64,000 nt of DNA from assembly GCA_051453625.1 (NCBI GenBank), contig JBOZIK010000001.1, positions 76,623,551-76,687,550 on the forward strand. The letters are read 5' to 3'. Below the pieces are notes generated by a model, which saw nothing but the letters and a program-made list of their open reading frames with translations, did no database searches and was not told where the DNA came from. The stretch is from Welwitschia mirabilis. Its lineage: Eukaryota; Gnetophyta; Gnetopsida; Welwitschiales. The position numbers and the translations under genes are program-made. Positions 1 through 11,874 of the stretch are shown here, piece after piece. The first letter of the stretch is position 1. Each line of letters opens with the position of its first letter.

Positions 1-539
1 ACTAGACAAGTTTTTTCAAAATGTGAAGCTCGACGGAACCTACAATAGTTATTGCAATTGGTGGAACCTTGGCCTACCTCAAGTTGTATTGGTTGTACTT
101 GGCTTATGTTTGATTTTAATTTCTTTTCAACTCAATTATCTCATTGGCTAATTTTTGTGAAGTTGTTAAGACTTGATTTACTCTAATTGTTTAATTTGAC
201 TTTCATAGTTGGTAGCTAGATTAAGTGTTAAAGTAGCATCGTTGGAATCATTTTTGTTGCTAATGATTGATTGCAATAACTATTGTGATTGGGCTTCATT
301 ATAAGACTTTAAAGGTTGTTGTGTTGAGAAGGCATACTAAGTTGATGTAATACTTGTAGAGGTTGAGGTGTTGGTAGCTAATGGTTTGTAGATAGAGCAC
401 TACTATTTTGACTAGGTGGTTGTTGAAGGTTTTAGAGAGGATGTGGAAAGCTAAGATTACTAATTGAGTAGTGCATGGAATTTAGTAGACTAATACTCTT
501 TATATTTATTACTTTATTCATAGATTCTTCTAATGTGAT

Positions 540-1041
540 GACATTTGAGTCACCAGTGATTTGATATGCTAAAAAAAGGTTCTACAATAGAAATATAAAA
601 GTTCTCGATGCCAACATCATTGGGTTTCATTTCATTAGGAATATAAGAAAGTTGATAAAGAAACCTCAGGTTATATTACCTAATGTTCTCTCCTAGGATT
701 TTCTAGATACTAGTGAAATTCATTGTAGCTAAAGTGGAACTCATAACTTTTCCAACTTATATTCTAAGGTTTTCCTCTAGTTTAAGCCAAGTTAAAATTG
801 ATCTATTTCCAAGGGTGAGGAACCAATCCAAAATAGATCCTCTAAAAGTAGAAGCAAAGACTCGATAAGCAACATCATGATGCCAAACATCATATAACCT
901 TAAAAGATTCTTGAAGTTTTTTAAATGTTCCTCGGTGTTGTTCAGTCTTGGGTCGAATGAGATATTGATTTACTGTAAAGTTTTTGGGATGATATGAGTC
1001 TGTTGAATGTTAAAAAGTTTAATAATAACTTGATTGGCCAT
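540..1041 (-). pseudogene. gag-like protein of the left-edge gypsy element
   Basis: A minus-strand frame starts at the ATG at 1041 (MANQVIIKL) and runs to a TAA at 757-759, with one internal TAA where a glutamine or similar codon would be. It contains EEHLKNFKNLL, then LYDVWHHDVAYRVFAST and FRGSILDWF, the pattern of the retrotransposon gag domain that packages element RNA. Weaker gag-like sequence continues to about 540 after a frame change. The start was chosen as the first Met after the primer site. Defective; it would not make a full Gag. Confidence 0.65.
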
Positions 1042-1272
1042 GGTGTTTGGCTTTAACAATTTAGTATCAACAGTAAAGAACTCTTCAGTAGGAAACTCTT
1101 AGTCACAATTCCAAGTAAAAGGTAAAGAAACAAAAAGGTTGAGTTAAGGAGAATAAGAAGAGGAGTCAAACGAGGTTCCACAAAGAGGTATGATCCACGA
1201 TTTCTCATTCAATAGAAAATGATTAAGAAGCAAGAGATGATGGAAATTTAATAGTCAAAAAGGATGGAAGAT

Positions 1273-1288
1273 CCTCCTTTTAGTGCCA
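1273..1288 (-). promoter_or_regulatory. Primer-binding-site-like motif
   Basis: Minus strand reads TGGCACTAAAAGGAGG six bases inside the proposed LTR end, where a tRNA primer site belongs. Almost the same motif occurs at 11851-11866 in a second gypsy element. It does not match the initiator-tRNA-Met site used by the copia elements here, and I cannot assign the tRNA from memory. Confidence 0.45.
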
Positions 1289-1294
1289 AAAAGG

Positions 1295-2527
1295 TGTTGA
1301 TATACAAAGTTTTCCTACAAGGAAAAGGGCTGCGCACATAGCTAGAAAGACTTATTTGAGAAGGTAAACACCTCAAACCGCTTCCCGTGGTTACAGTGAA
1401 ACTCAGGAATGGTCTGAGAATGCTAGAATCAATGGAGAATGTGGCTTGATGAAGGATGTAGAAAATGACTAGGATAAAGGTTTTCAAAAAGGGATTTTTA
1501 ATCAACGAAAAAGTGTTTTTTTTTGTTTTTAAGACAGAAACATAATTAAATTGACATTATCCCTGCATTTATAGATAGTGATGACATTTCTACTAGATGT
1601 AGAATGCAAAATCATCAATTAAAGCCAAATTCCAAATAAAAAAATCTCAAAAAAAAAAAAAATAGAAAGAAAGAAAGAAAGAAAGCATATCTCACATTGG
1701 CGAATTTCTGAAATGGTGGATTTTTGAAAATGGTGAATTTCTAAAACAATGGATTTTCTTGAAACAGCCAATTTTTCTGAAATGGCGAGTTTTTGAAAAT
1801 GGCGAATTTTTGAAACGGTGGATTCCTGAAAATGGCGAACTTTTTGGAACGGTGGATTTCTGAAAAATGGATCTGAAAAACGCTCTTTCTAAAATGGCGA
1901 TCTTTCTTTTAAAAAAATCGATCTGAAAAACGGATTTTTGAAAGGGCGGATTTCTGAGAATGGCAAATTTTTGAAATGCCGGATTTCTGAAAAAGGCGAA
2001 TTTTTGAAACGGTGGATTTTTAAAAAATGGATCTAACGCTCTTTCTGAAATGGCGATCTTTCTTCTGAAAAATGAATCTAAAAAACAGATTTTGAAAAAC
2101 GCTTGTTCTTTTTGAAAACGTCCTCCTCTGAAAACATAATTCTTTTGAAAATGCCTTGAAACACCTCTGAAACGCTCCAAAAGCATGGCTCTTAAAAGAA
2201 AGGGGATTCTGAAATGCGATCCTCCAAAAAAAATGCACTCTCTCTGTGAAAAACACTCTATTAAAAACCCTTTTTAAACTTCTGAAAAGGTTTTTTGAAA
2301 GACTATGAAAAACACTTCTAAAACTCTTAGAAAAATGGTGCATAAGACTAGCAACGGACTGGTAGAAGAGTGCAATGGTTTGTTGAGAACTATTGGTAAA
2401 CTTCATGTTAATAGCAAATTGTAGCAAGAAAAATAATGAATCTAGATGTTCTTCTCTACCTCCTATGGTTGTTTTGTGGTCGTGAAGGGTCCCCAAGTTT
2501 TCACTTGGGGTGATGTTGGTCCCAACA
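1295..2527 (-). repeat. 5' LTR of the left-edge gypsy element
   Basis: On the minus strand this 1233-bp block starts TGTTGGGACC at 2527 and ends TATCAACA at 1295, so it has matching TGTTG...CAACA ends. A TATA-like stretch (CTATAAATGC, around 1569-1580) lies in its downstream half. The gag start codon is about 250 bp beyond its end. The second LTR is outside the window, so the boundary rests on the terminal inverted motif and the adjoining primer-site motif, not on a repeat comparison. Confidence 0.6.
1690..2140. repeat. Degenerate minisatellite inside the LTR
   Basis: Units of about 19-20 bp built on GAATTTTTGAAA / GGTGGATTTCTGAAAATGG recur some twenty times. A higher-order copy is visible: the block TGGATCTGAAAAACGCTC (near 1867) recurs as TGGATCTAACGCTC (near 2027). 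On the minus strand the repeat reads as a repetitive Phe/Lys/Pro peptide, which I treat as a by-product of the repeat and not as a gene. A short GAAA microsatellite lies just before it at 1664-1684. Confidence 0.75.
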
Positions 2528-2723
2528 ATGATCATGTATTTTTTAAAGTATCACCAATGAAATCAGTAATGAGAGGAATTAAAATATCAAAATTAGCTCT
2601 TAATTCATTAGACCATTTAAAATATGGAAAAGAGTTACGTTTGTTGCATATAAGCTTGCTCTACCTCCTTGAGTATTACCCTTGCATAATGTTTTTCATG
2701 TAAGTACACTGAGACAGCATATT

Positions 2724-2741
2724 NNNNNNNNNNNNNNNNNN
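2724..2741. other. Assembly gap
   Basis: Eighteen unknown bases (N). Confidence 0.99.
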
Positions 2742-2982
2742 ACCAACAAACTATTAATTTACAAAATAGGAAAATCCATTAGAAGAAGATAAAGTGGATA
2801 ATTATAATATTGATAAAGCTACTTAGAAGCTAGAGGAAATAATGAAAAATCAATACCCAAATCTTTTGTAAATTTTATAATATGTAGCTAGGTGTTTTTA
2901 AACTCTTTATATATCTTGATTCCCAACAGTGAATAGCCTAAGTAAGGAAGGATGTCATATCCCACAGTTTGTGGATCTTAAT

Positions 2983-3227
2983 NNNNNNNNNNNNNNNNNN
3001 NNNNNNNNNNNNNNNNNNNNNNNNNNNNNNNNNNNNNNNNNNNNNNNNNNNNNNNNNNNNNNNNNNNNNNNNNNNNNNNNNNNNNNNNNNNNNNNNNNNN
3101 NNNNNNNNNNNNNNNNNNNNNNNNNNNNNNNNNNNNNNNNNNNNNNNNNNNNNNNNNNNNNNNNNNNNNNNNNNNNNNNNNNNNNNNNNNNNNNNNNNNN
3201 NNNNNNNNNNNNNNNNNNNNNNNNNNN
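2983..3227. other. Assembly gap
   Basis: A run of 245 unknown bases. Reading frames that appear to cross it are meaningless. Confidence 0.99.
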
Positions 3228-3505
3228 GAGAAAATAATAATATATTCTACATCTTATTTACTCATTTAAGTTCTTGGTAAATGTGATAAGTATACAATGT
3301 TATGAATAGACATTTACTTCTTTGTGTTGTATGATTAATGTATTCTATGCATTATGAAATAAGTGAACATGTGAATAAGGACATGCATTTTTATATAAAA
3401 CCAAGAATGATAAATAAGTACATTTAATCTGCCATGACTTTTATCTTCTTCAGATATATAAGGGCACTTGATTCATAATTTATTTATTATTTCGTTGATT
3501 ATGAT

Positions 3506-3607
3506 AANNNNNNNNNNNNNNNNNNNNNNNNNNNNNNNNNNNNNNNNNNNNNNNNNNNNNNNNNNNNNNNNNNNNNNNNNNNNNNNNNNNNNNNNNNNNN
3601 NNNNNNN
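3506..3607. other. Assembly gap flanked by duplicated ends
   Basis: A run of 102 unknown bases. The 44 bp before it (3462-3505) and the 44 bp after it (3608-3651) are the same sequence apart from two C/T differences, so the gap probably separates two overlapping contig ends or haplotypes. Confidence 0.9.
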
Positions 3608-5559
3608 GGGCACTTGATTCATAATTTATTTATTATTTTGTTGATTATGACAATTTTGTTATTTTTGCATTTATTCTTTTGATGCATGTCTGGGATGAAG
3701 TAAACATACTTATAAGCCTATAAAGGATTAAGAAAGCACTAGTATAAAAAAATGATGCATGTAATTAATCTTTCTAATTAAATCAAGAGAATTACTCACC
3801 CTGGTAGGTGCATAAGTCATAAATAGAATGTCTCTTTTTATACTCCAATGTTACTTGTGGCTATCCCATTTATGAATGCTAAATCTTGTGATCTTATAAT
3901 CTTGAACTATGTTCCTTTTTTCTACCTATATGTAAAGAACCTTTTCTCTCTTGAAAAGGGAAGATACTTTCCATTTTTCATGGAAGTGCATTTCCTTCTT
4001 TTCTCTTTCCTTCTTAGCATTCTCTTTCTTATGAAGCTTGGAAATTGGAGGCTTGGATCTAAGGATTCTTGAGCTTGAATCTTCGCTAATCCTCAACCAT
4101 CAAGGACTTTCTAATATTTCGAAGTAAGCTTTTATTCATGTTGTCCATATCATCTCTTTTAGATATTCTAGTATAGTGATGATATATTGTGTTAGTCCAT
4201 TATTTATCATTATCTTAAAATTATATTTTTCATTCCCTCCCTTTGGCTCTCACTAAGATGTCAATGGGATATGAGGTTCTATTATGCTTGATCATGGAGG
4301 TTACTAATGGATGACTATGGCTAAGTAACTAAAAGGTTTACCATAAATTAATTATATATTCATGTTTATTTTTCATTGGTATATAATATTATATTTTTAT
4401 CTATTATGCATACTAATAAAAGACTAGATGAGAATGGATAAATAGGTGCATGAAGAAGATTGATTTGTACGCCTATAAATTCCAAACTAGCAAATCCCAT
4501 TGGTACAAGTCATAAAGACTATTCAAATTCTTGAACACAAGGTTTGATGTTAAACATAATAGAGCATCGTGCGATAAAGATGTTGATTAGGATACTGCCT
4601 ATGGTTATCCTACAAAGTATCAATATAATGTCTAGACTATAACTCAATCTAATCATCAGTTGTGATAATAAGTAACACCTTACTAACTTACCATCCAATA
4701 ACCAGTATGTTCTAAATGCTTACAAAGTCATAGCTTTGGAGTTAAGGAAAATCAAGTTAATGAATTTTTTAGAAAACACTATCCATCATAATGAGGGGAG
4801 TGTAATTATCACTTAGAGCACAAAAATTCATAAGCTAAAACTAGATCATAACCAACTAATACTCCAGTATAGTTCTCACAGCTGTTATATCGTACTATCA
4901 AAGGCTCCTCTTGGGAATATTTTCTTTAATGCACTTGTGATAGGACATTATGCTTTCTTTTTCCTTTTTTTTTCTTTTTTTAACCTTTTTTTTTTTTTAC
5001 TATTGATCAATTGACTTAGATTCTTCTTTTTTGTAATATGATAAATTGTAATGCTCATAGCTAAAGATAAGTATCAAATTCAATATAATCAATACTAATA
5101 CAGAATAACATAAGATATTACAGGTCATAGACATGGAAATGTCTTAATACTAGGTGAAATCTAATCTTATCACCATAAATATCCTAAAGTAGAAAACTAC
5201 TTTCTTGAAGACTCTAATGTAGTTTAGCATAGTACCAAATGCATTTCCTAACTAATTCAGTAAGAAATTTAAGATTACTTTTAGTTAAGTTTTCTTTTAA
5301 CACTAGGTTACCTACATGGAATGACCTTGGATTCACATTCTTGTTGTATGCATTACTAACCTTCTTCTGAAAGAGCTAGCTTTATTACAATTCTCTTATT
5401 CCCTTTTTATCTAAAGTTTCAACTTGTGCAAGCTATATTTTCTTTTTTATATTGAATAATTATAGATCTTTTACTAAAGTATTTAGTGTGAAAATATGAA
5501 TTTGAATAGGTAAGATCACTTCAATGCTACAGAGTAGTGAAAATGGGGTCTTTTACATA

Positions 5560-6050
5560 GTAGTTTTTACTATGTATGGTAAGCCCATAATACTAAAAAT
5601 AACTTTTCATGCCATTATTTTGCATTCTTTTGCAAAACGTTCTTGAGGTAGTTGATTATGAGCTTATTAGTTTCCTCAACTTGTCCATTTGATTCAAGGT
5701 AATGTGGTGTGAAAAATAAATGCTTTATCCCAAATTTTTCAAAAAGTTCCTTAATTTTGATGACTTGAATTGTGGGCCATTATTAGTGATAATGATAAAT
5801 GGTGTATCAAATTTAGTAATGATATGATGAAGGATGAAATTTTATATTTGCTTTAACATTATTTGTTGTGATGAGACTTCTTTGAGCCTTAGAAAAGTAT
5901 TTTATCATAGTAAGAATAAACACATGTTTTTCTAATGAGGTAGTCATAATAGAATCAATTAAGTCCATTTTATATATCTTAATATCCCAATTTTGATCTG
6001 AATAAATGTGTCTAGTAAGTGATTAATGTATTCTTAGTGAAAAAAACCTA
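5560..6050 (-). pseudogene. gypsy integrase core fragment
   Basis: Minus-strand frames contain ITNNGPQFKS, then KFGIKHLFFTPHYLESNGQV and WHEKLFLVLWAYHT. These are the second and third catalytic blocks of the retroviral-type integrase core: D-N-G-x-x-F is here N-N-G, so Asp is lost, and the 'GQVE' Glu follows in the next codons. The WAYxT block follows as in gypsy elements. One frame change and several stops are present. Confidence 0.75.
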
Positions 6051-7287
6051 ATGGTATAATGTGTTCTTATCATTTTAAGATAGTCATCACTCATTGTGCT
6101 CTAAAAATAACTAGATCTTGTCACATCACTCAACAGTTATCTTGCCCCTAGTGGGACTCACATAGGCTATTATGTATCTTTTTCAAGACATGAAAAACTT
6201 CACTTAACTTTAGGAACCTCAATAAGATACCTTCATTTGACTTCTTATACAATTGATCTTGAATTAGTGTGAAGTGCATTCCTTGATCCCAAAATTTTCA
6301 CTTCTATAGTGATGAGAGATTTTCTTATAGCTTTTCATTAGTAAGGTAAATTACGAAAGTATCATACCAGTAATTGTTTACTTTAGGATATTTTATCAAT
6401 TGATCTACCTCATCTCATGACAACTCTAGATAAGCTTCCATTAGGTGTTCATTAAGGAAATTTTGATTGATGTCTATGCATGTGATATACTTTTTTAATA
6501 AATGGATCTCTAAAACATGTTTACATGAAGTTTGTGAGAAATCTCGCAAATTGGTTTTCATTCCTAGAAATGACTAGAATTTCACACAACTTAAATGACA
6601 TAATAAGCTTTCTTACTTTTGTAAGATATGCATCTAGAACTGTTGATTTAGCTTTTTACTTATCTAAGACTTGATTGATGACTATTACAAGTCACTAAAA
6701 ATGCATAATTTCCTAAAAGTTACTTCGAATTATTAGTGTAATCCTTCTCATTAAAACTTCATATTTAGAAATATTGTTTATGAAATAGAAGTTTAGCTTA
6801 AAAGAGAATAATAAGCTCATTTTATTATTTAGGAAGAAGATTAATCTTATAAATCTACTATTTTGGTTAGATGCACTATCAAATAACATTAATGCATTTC
6901 AATTTTATCCAAGAGATCTATCATTTATTTAGCAAATGATTTAGACTCACTTAAGGTCTCATCTTTGGTTTTAACTAGGAGATGTACCATTTATTTAGCT
7001 ATGCATTTCCCTTAGATTAATTTTTATGATTGAAATTCCAAGTTAAACCAATGAGGATTAACATACATTTTGTCAATCATGTACTATCAGTGGAGTAGTT
7101 AAGTAGATGTTTGATTAGATTCTGCTATTAATCACAATTATTTTATTCATCATTATGTAATAATAAAATTTTTGTGAAGTAAGTACATGCCTTTTCTGCA
7201 TTAATGTAATCTCTCTATACTAGTATAATGTTCTATTAATGTAACAGATTAGATGATCTTGATGAAGTTTGTCTCTTTGAAATATCA

Positions 7288-7476
7288 TCATACTAATGAT
7301 AATAAGGTATACATAAGGTAAAGATAAAACAATCTTTCTAGCCTAGAAAGAATTAGAATAGGAATAGATATTAAATTCTCTTTAACCCTATCAAAATCCT
7401 TTTGGTAATTATTATTCCATTTGAACTTACTGTCTATCTTAAATAAGTGTATGAATAGCTTACATTGATCCATCAA
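7288..7476 (-). pseudogene. gypsy RT/RNase H junction fragment
   Basis: Sixty-one codons open on the minus strand carry CKLFIHLFKIDSKFKW followed by YQKDFDRVKENLI. This matches the tether between RT and RNase H in gypsy elements (normally 'LLKKDxxFxWxxxCQxAFDxIKxxL'). It is in the right place, downstream of the RT box and upstream of integrase. Confidence 0.7.
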
Positions 7477-7689
7477 GGTTTAGAAAAATCAATGTATTAT
7501 CTGTAGTATACTCTATAAACTTTATAGTTATTTTAGGCTTTGTAGAGGTAGCATATTAGTAACCACCTTGATCTTATTCAAATTAATTTCTATGCCTCTT
7601 TTTAATATTATAAAGTCTACGAGTTTTTCTGATGATAGATCTAACATCCATTTCTTTGTATTTATGTGTAGATTGTATTACCTTCCTTA

Positions 7690-8150
7690 TGTGAAGAGTT
7701 GGTTTACATCATTAGGATGATTATTAATTGTCTTTGACTTAACCTCAACATCATCCATGTATTTTTCTATGCTTTGATGGATTAAGTTATTAAAAATATG
7801 CATCATTAAATGCTAGTATGTTGCATTAGCATTCTTTAACCTGAAAGGCATCATAACCTAATAAAAGAGATCCCATGAAATTATAAAATTTGTTTTGTAT
7901 TGATCTATAGGATTAATAAATATCTAATTATAATCTAAGTGGCCACATAACTAGTGGTGTTATTTACTAGTATGTTAATGTTTAATAAAGGAGAGTAATC
8001 CTTCAAGCCAACATTGTTTAAGTCATGATAATTGATACAAATCTTGATTTGGCCATTCTTCTTTGAAATGACAAATGTATTCAATAGCCGATCTAAATAG
8101 TGTACTAGCCAAATGAAACTGGTAGTCAAAGGATGCTCTAGGTCTTATTT
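7690..8150 (-). pseudogene. gypsy reverse transcriptase fragment
   Basis: The upstream part reads VISKKNGQIKICINYHDLNN, the conserved 'KKNGxxRxCxDxRxLN' block that opens the gypsy RT domain (about 8129-7990). Further down a frame reads KNANATY, then FNNLIHQSIEKYMDDVEVKS, giving an intact Y-M-D-D catalytic box near 7770. Stops separate the two parts. RT would copy the element RNA into DNA in the virus-like particle; this copy cannot be translated whole. Confidence 0.75.
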
Positions 8151-9449
8151 CATCACTAATGTAAGATGAGGATTAAACTTTCTAATTAACCTTTTATCTC
8201 ATTGAAATGGCGTTCAGCTTTAGCATGATGTTATGCATAACTGTTAATTTATTAATACCCAATATATCTTTGTAATACTATGTGAAGATGTCCCTATTAA
8301 AGAATAACACCCTCTTTAACTTAGGTTTAATCTGTTGTGGTAGTCATTCATTGATATCGAGAGATTTCTCTTGATCTATGAGGTCCATTAGAAAACTTAT
8401 GTTATGACATCCCATTATTTCACTAGAAATAACTTCATTTCACTAACTTTATTGTTTCCATATGCTTTAAAAATTTCACTTATTTTCTCTTGATTTGAAA
8501 AGATACAAGGTTATCCTAGGGGATGGAGATAATTAAAATTAACAAGATTGAGATCAATGTACCTTTTAACAAGTTAAAAGTCAAGAGTAAAATTTAAGAA
8601 AATACTTAACCAACTCCTCTTTGTAATGTCCTACAAGCCAATGGATTGACATAAGAATGACAACAAGGATGGAATCAAAACAAAACACTAGAAAATATTA
8701 TAAGCTACTTTGATTGAAAGAGGTAGAAAGCAAAAGCATGAACTATTTAGAAAAGTCTTTGCTCTTTCTTTTTTTATTTTAAGAAAGTTTTTTGAGAAAT
8801 TTTAAAATTTTATACTTTGAGAGTGTTCATGAGCAATGTAACAGACCGATACCTTTGTTCAGTTGCTCATACATTGCTCAATTATGTGAACTCATTTCGC
8901 ACGTGGTACTTTGACCATTAAGAATATTGTCCTTTATGATTTAGTTAGGCAAGTAAGCTAATACATTTTTTTAAATTATTTTTAACATATATACATATGT
9001 ACATATATATATTTTTTTGTGGGCTTTGATGTTTTTTTTATATTCTTTTTTCTTTAAATAAATACCTTTTTTTAAAGAATCTTGAATTATGAGCTAGTTT
9101 AGAAGCTATCTAGGACTAATTTAATCTACTCGACATCTAGGATCTAAGTGTCAGAAAGTAGCTGAGACCTTCATCTCATGAGGATGCATCAGGTTGTGTT
9201 CAAAATTCAAGAAAGGGATAGTCATCTTTGCGGGTATAAATGGCAATGGAGAAGCTAACATAGACAAAGATTTCACATTCTCCATGGTGTAATTCCATTC
9301 CAATGAAACTAAAATTTTATACTTGATAAATTTTTGGTTTTGATGGGATAGAGATATGATTATCTCCATGTCCATTATCCAAGGATTTTCCAATAATAAA
9401 TTGAATGGTAATGCATTATTGATTATGTGAAATTCAGTATCTTGATCTT

Positions 9450-9755
9450 CTAAGCTACTTTAACAAGTAAAATAAGTGTCCATATTGATTTTTCCTTATG
9501 GTTATTAAAGACTCTGACCATCATACATTTCTTTTCATTTAAGAGACAACCCATTTTAAGTTTCTTAAGGAATGATAAATCTATCACATTTAATTTGGCT
9601 TCATAATCAATAAAGGCTTTAATTACCTTGGCAGGCTTAATATTTATAAATATGTAACGTGACTCTATTATGATTGTCCTCTTTAGGATCATTGAGATCT
9701 CATGATGTAAGAATTGGATTATATCCTCATCCTTTTCACTCTTTTGAACATGCAC
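9450..9755 (-). pseudogene. gypsy aspartic protease region fragment
   Basis: An open 101-codon minus-strand stretch contains AFIDYEAKLNVIDLSFLKKL. The FID-x-x-A-x-x-N-x-I pattern matches the active-site strand of retroviral-type proteases, usually D-G-G-A or D-S-G-A; here the residues after the catalytic Asp are Tyr-Glu, so catalysis is unlikely. The neighbouring open stretch at 9151-9393 probably continues the same polyprotein but shows no motif I can name. Confidence 0.55.
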
Positions 9756-11009
9756 CTACTTTGAGATGGCGTCCTTCTTATGTGATTGATTGTGATCATT
9801 TCAAGCTTAAATATGCCTCACATATCCTTTTGAATGTGGGTCCATAAGGGCTATAGCTCTTGATTAATAATATTATATAATGGTATATCTTCTCTACTTT
9901 AGAAGCAAGTATCTACATTGGCACATGTAATCGAGGGGTAGGACAAGTTCAAGAATATTCTATTTAAATCATTACATCTAATTTTTGTTTGTTATTTTAA
10001 ATAATTCATTCTTATGACTTTTCAAGTTGATCTTGGAATACTAATATTATACAGGAGCATTATCATTTTAAAACATTACATTTCGTAATGGTTGGAAAGT
10101 GGAGAATTGAGAAGGAAAGGGGTTTTCTAGGTCTCAAGTTGTTAGTTTGTACCTACTAAGATCATGTTAAACTTAATGTTCTTTTTATTTTTGATGATGT
10201 TTTAGAAAATGTGACTTAGGTTGAAATGGTTTTAGATATGATGTCCTTAGACTTAGTAGTATTAATAGTACTTTGACTCATCATACCCTTTTAGTTTGGA
10301 TGCATTGAGTCCCTTTATCTAATTGAAGGTAACTATTTACCTCCTTTTTTAGTAATATCAAAAGGATTAGTTCATCAAGATATTTACTTTCATAAAACTC
10401 CTTCTAGATTTAGGATTAATATTTGACTTTAAGGTTTATTTTGACCTTAACTTTAAGGTACATATATCTACTATTGAGGTCATCCTGGCAATGGAGTTTG
10501 TGCTTATTATGATGGAGGGTAATATGATTGATGATAAGCCAATTTAGAAGCAAAAGCTTATGAAGGAAAAGGGGCTTGAGGTGCCATTAGCATTATCACT
10601 AGATTACTTGGAATGGATAAATTGGTTAAGTTGATCAATTGATAATAGCAACATTCTTTAGGTCATTGCCTCTAATATTACTATTGTCTTTTTTGGATAG
10701 TTTCCTTTAGGAGGTATTGTTATATTTTATGGCTCATTTTTCTTCTCCTATAACTTCTATCCTATTGGCTAAGATAATAGCTTGTTTAAATTTTTGAAGC
10801 ATTACATTATTAAATATTTAGATACATATGGCATAGAGGACTTGGCAAAGAGGTACACTATGTCTAAGTCCATAATGAAAGTCTCTAAATATAGTGTATT
10901 AAATATCCATCGATGCACATACTTTTACACAATATCATTGGACCCTTATTACATGGTGGTGAGAGTGTCTAGGATTATCCTATTTGAGATGTTAATTATA
11001 TAATTATTT

Positions 11010-11226
11010 GATGAAATTTTTTCAAGACTGTGATAGAATGAGTACATATATAATGACAGTACTTGAGACCTTATCTCTCTAGAGAGTGACAGAATAGATA
11101 ACATGCAGTGTTGTCATTAATATTATACATATGGCATGTGTGTTTAAAATTTCTAACATGCATGATAGGGTCCTCTATGCTAGTGAAATTTTCTCCAAAT
11201 CTAGCATTTCATTTGGTATGAGGATC
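11010..11226 (-). pseudogene. gypsy gag fragment
   Basis: The minus-strand frame contains FGENFTSIEDPIMHVRNF followed by ACYLFCHSLE, matching the start of the retrotransposon gag domain (a G-x-x-P-x-x-H-x-x-x-F pattern and the 'LFxxSL' step). At least two stops interrupt it. It lies about 600 bp inside the primer-site motif, which is the expected place for gag. Confidence 0.6.
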
Positions 11227-11874
11227 TTAAAAGGGAAAAAGGGATGTATGGGGGTATCATGAAAGTGAGATTCTAAATATCTTTTCTTATTCTAGAGACC
11301 TCATTTTAGGTCATTATTTGCTTCCTAGATAATGGTTAAATTAGATTGGTTGGGACTTCTATTTTTAGTTTGTCTATTTTTGGGTGGTTCTTCTCCATGT
11401 ATTAAGTGTTTGAATAGGCTATCATTGTCAAGCTACTTCTTTAGATCTTGTGCTTGTGGTTTCGGTGGGATTTCTAGATTTTTTTCATGATCCCCTTTAT
11501 TAATGAAATCTTTATCATTACTTCTTTCAAGGAGGAGTTCATTCTCATGAGTCTGATTCTTTTCTTAAATGGTTAACCCTAATGTTTTGAATTTCATAAC
11601 ATAGATTCACTCACTAGAGTGGATAAGGTATGGGTTTCAATAGGTTTTGTTATTCATGATAGTGCAAATCTCATCCATGAAGAGGATATAGGGGTCTTAT
11701 TAGTTGAGAAGTTCATATACCCCCTCAAAAATGCAAGAATTTTTTCCTCTTATTGACACTACCATAGTGGCTATTTTAAGTTTCAAATAAGATGGTGGGA
11801 AATCTGAATGGGAATGGTAAAATAAACAGTTGAGAAATCCATATGAGGGCCCTCCTTCTAGTGCCAAACTCTTT

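Larger units (their letters stand above)
1..2527 (-). mobile_element. Ty3/gypsy-like LTR retrotransposon, 5' part only
   Basis: Three parts of one minus-strand element occur in the expected order. A long terminal repeat lies at 1295-2527, a TGG-starting primer-site motif lies just inside it at 1273-1288, and gag-like coding sequence follows at about 540-1041. The rest of the element (pol and the 3' LTR) would lie beyond the left edge of the window. The gag reading frame holds stops, so the copy is dead. The gypsy class is inferred from the gag style and LTR length, because no pol domain is visible. Confidence 0.7.
2528..5500. other. Unassigned AT-rich stretch
   Basis: Apart from the gaps I recognise nothing firm. 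A pyrimidine-rich tract at 4957-4998 would be a polypurine tract on the minus strand and could mark the 3' end of the gypsy relic to its right, but I could not find a matching LTR pair. An open frame at 3848-4072 resembles no family I know. Confidence 0.4.

Noticed and set aside
2929-3280. Open frames across 2929-3280
   Set aside because: They consist almost entirely of unknown bases.
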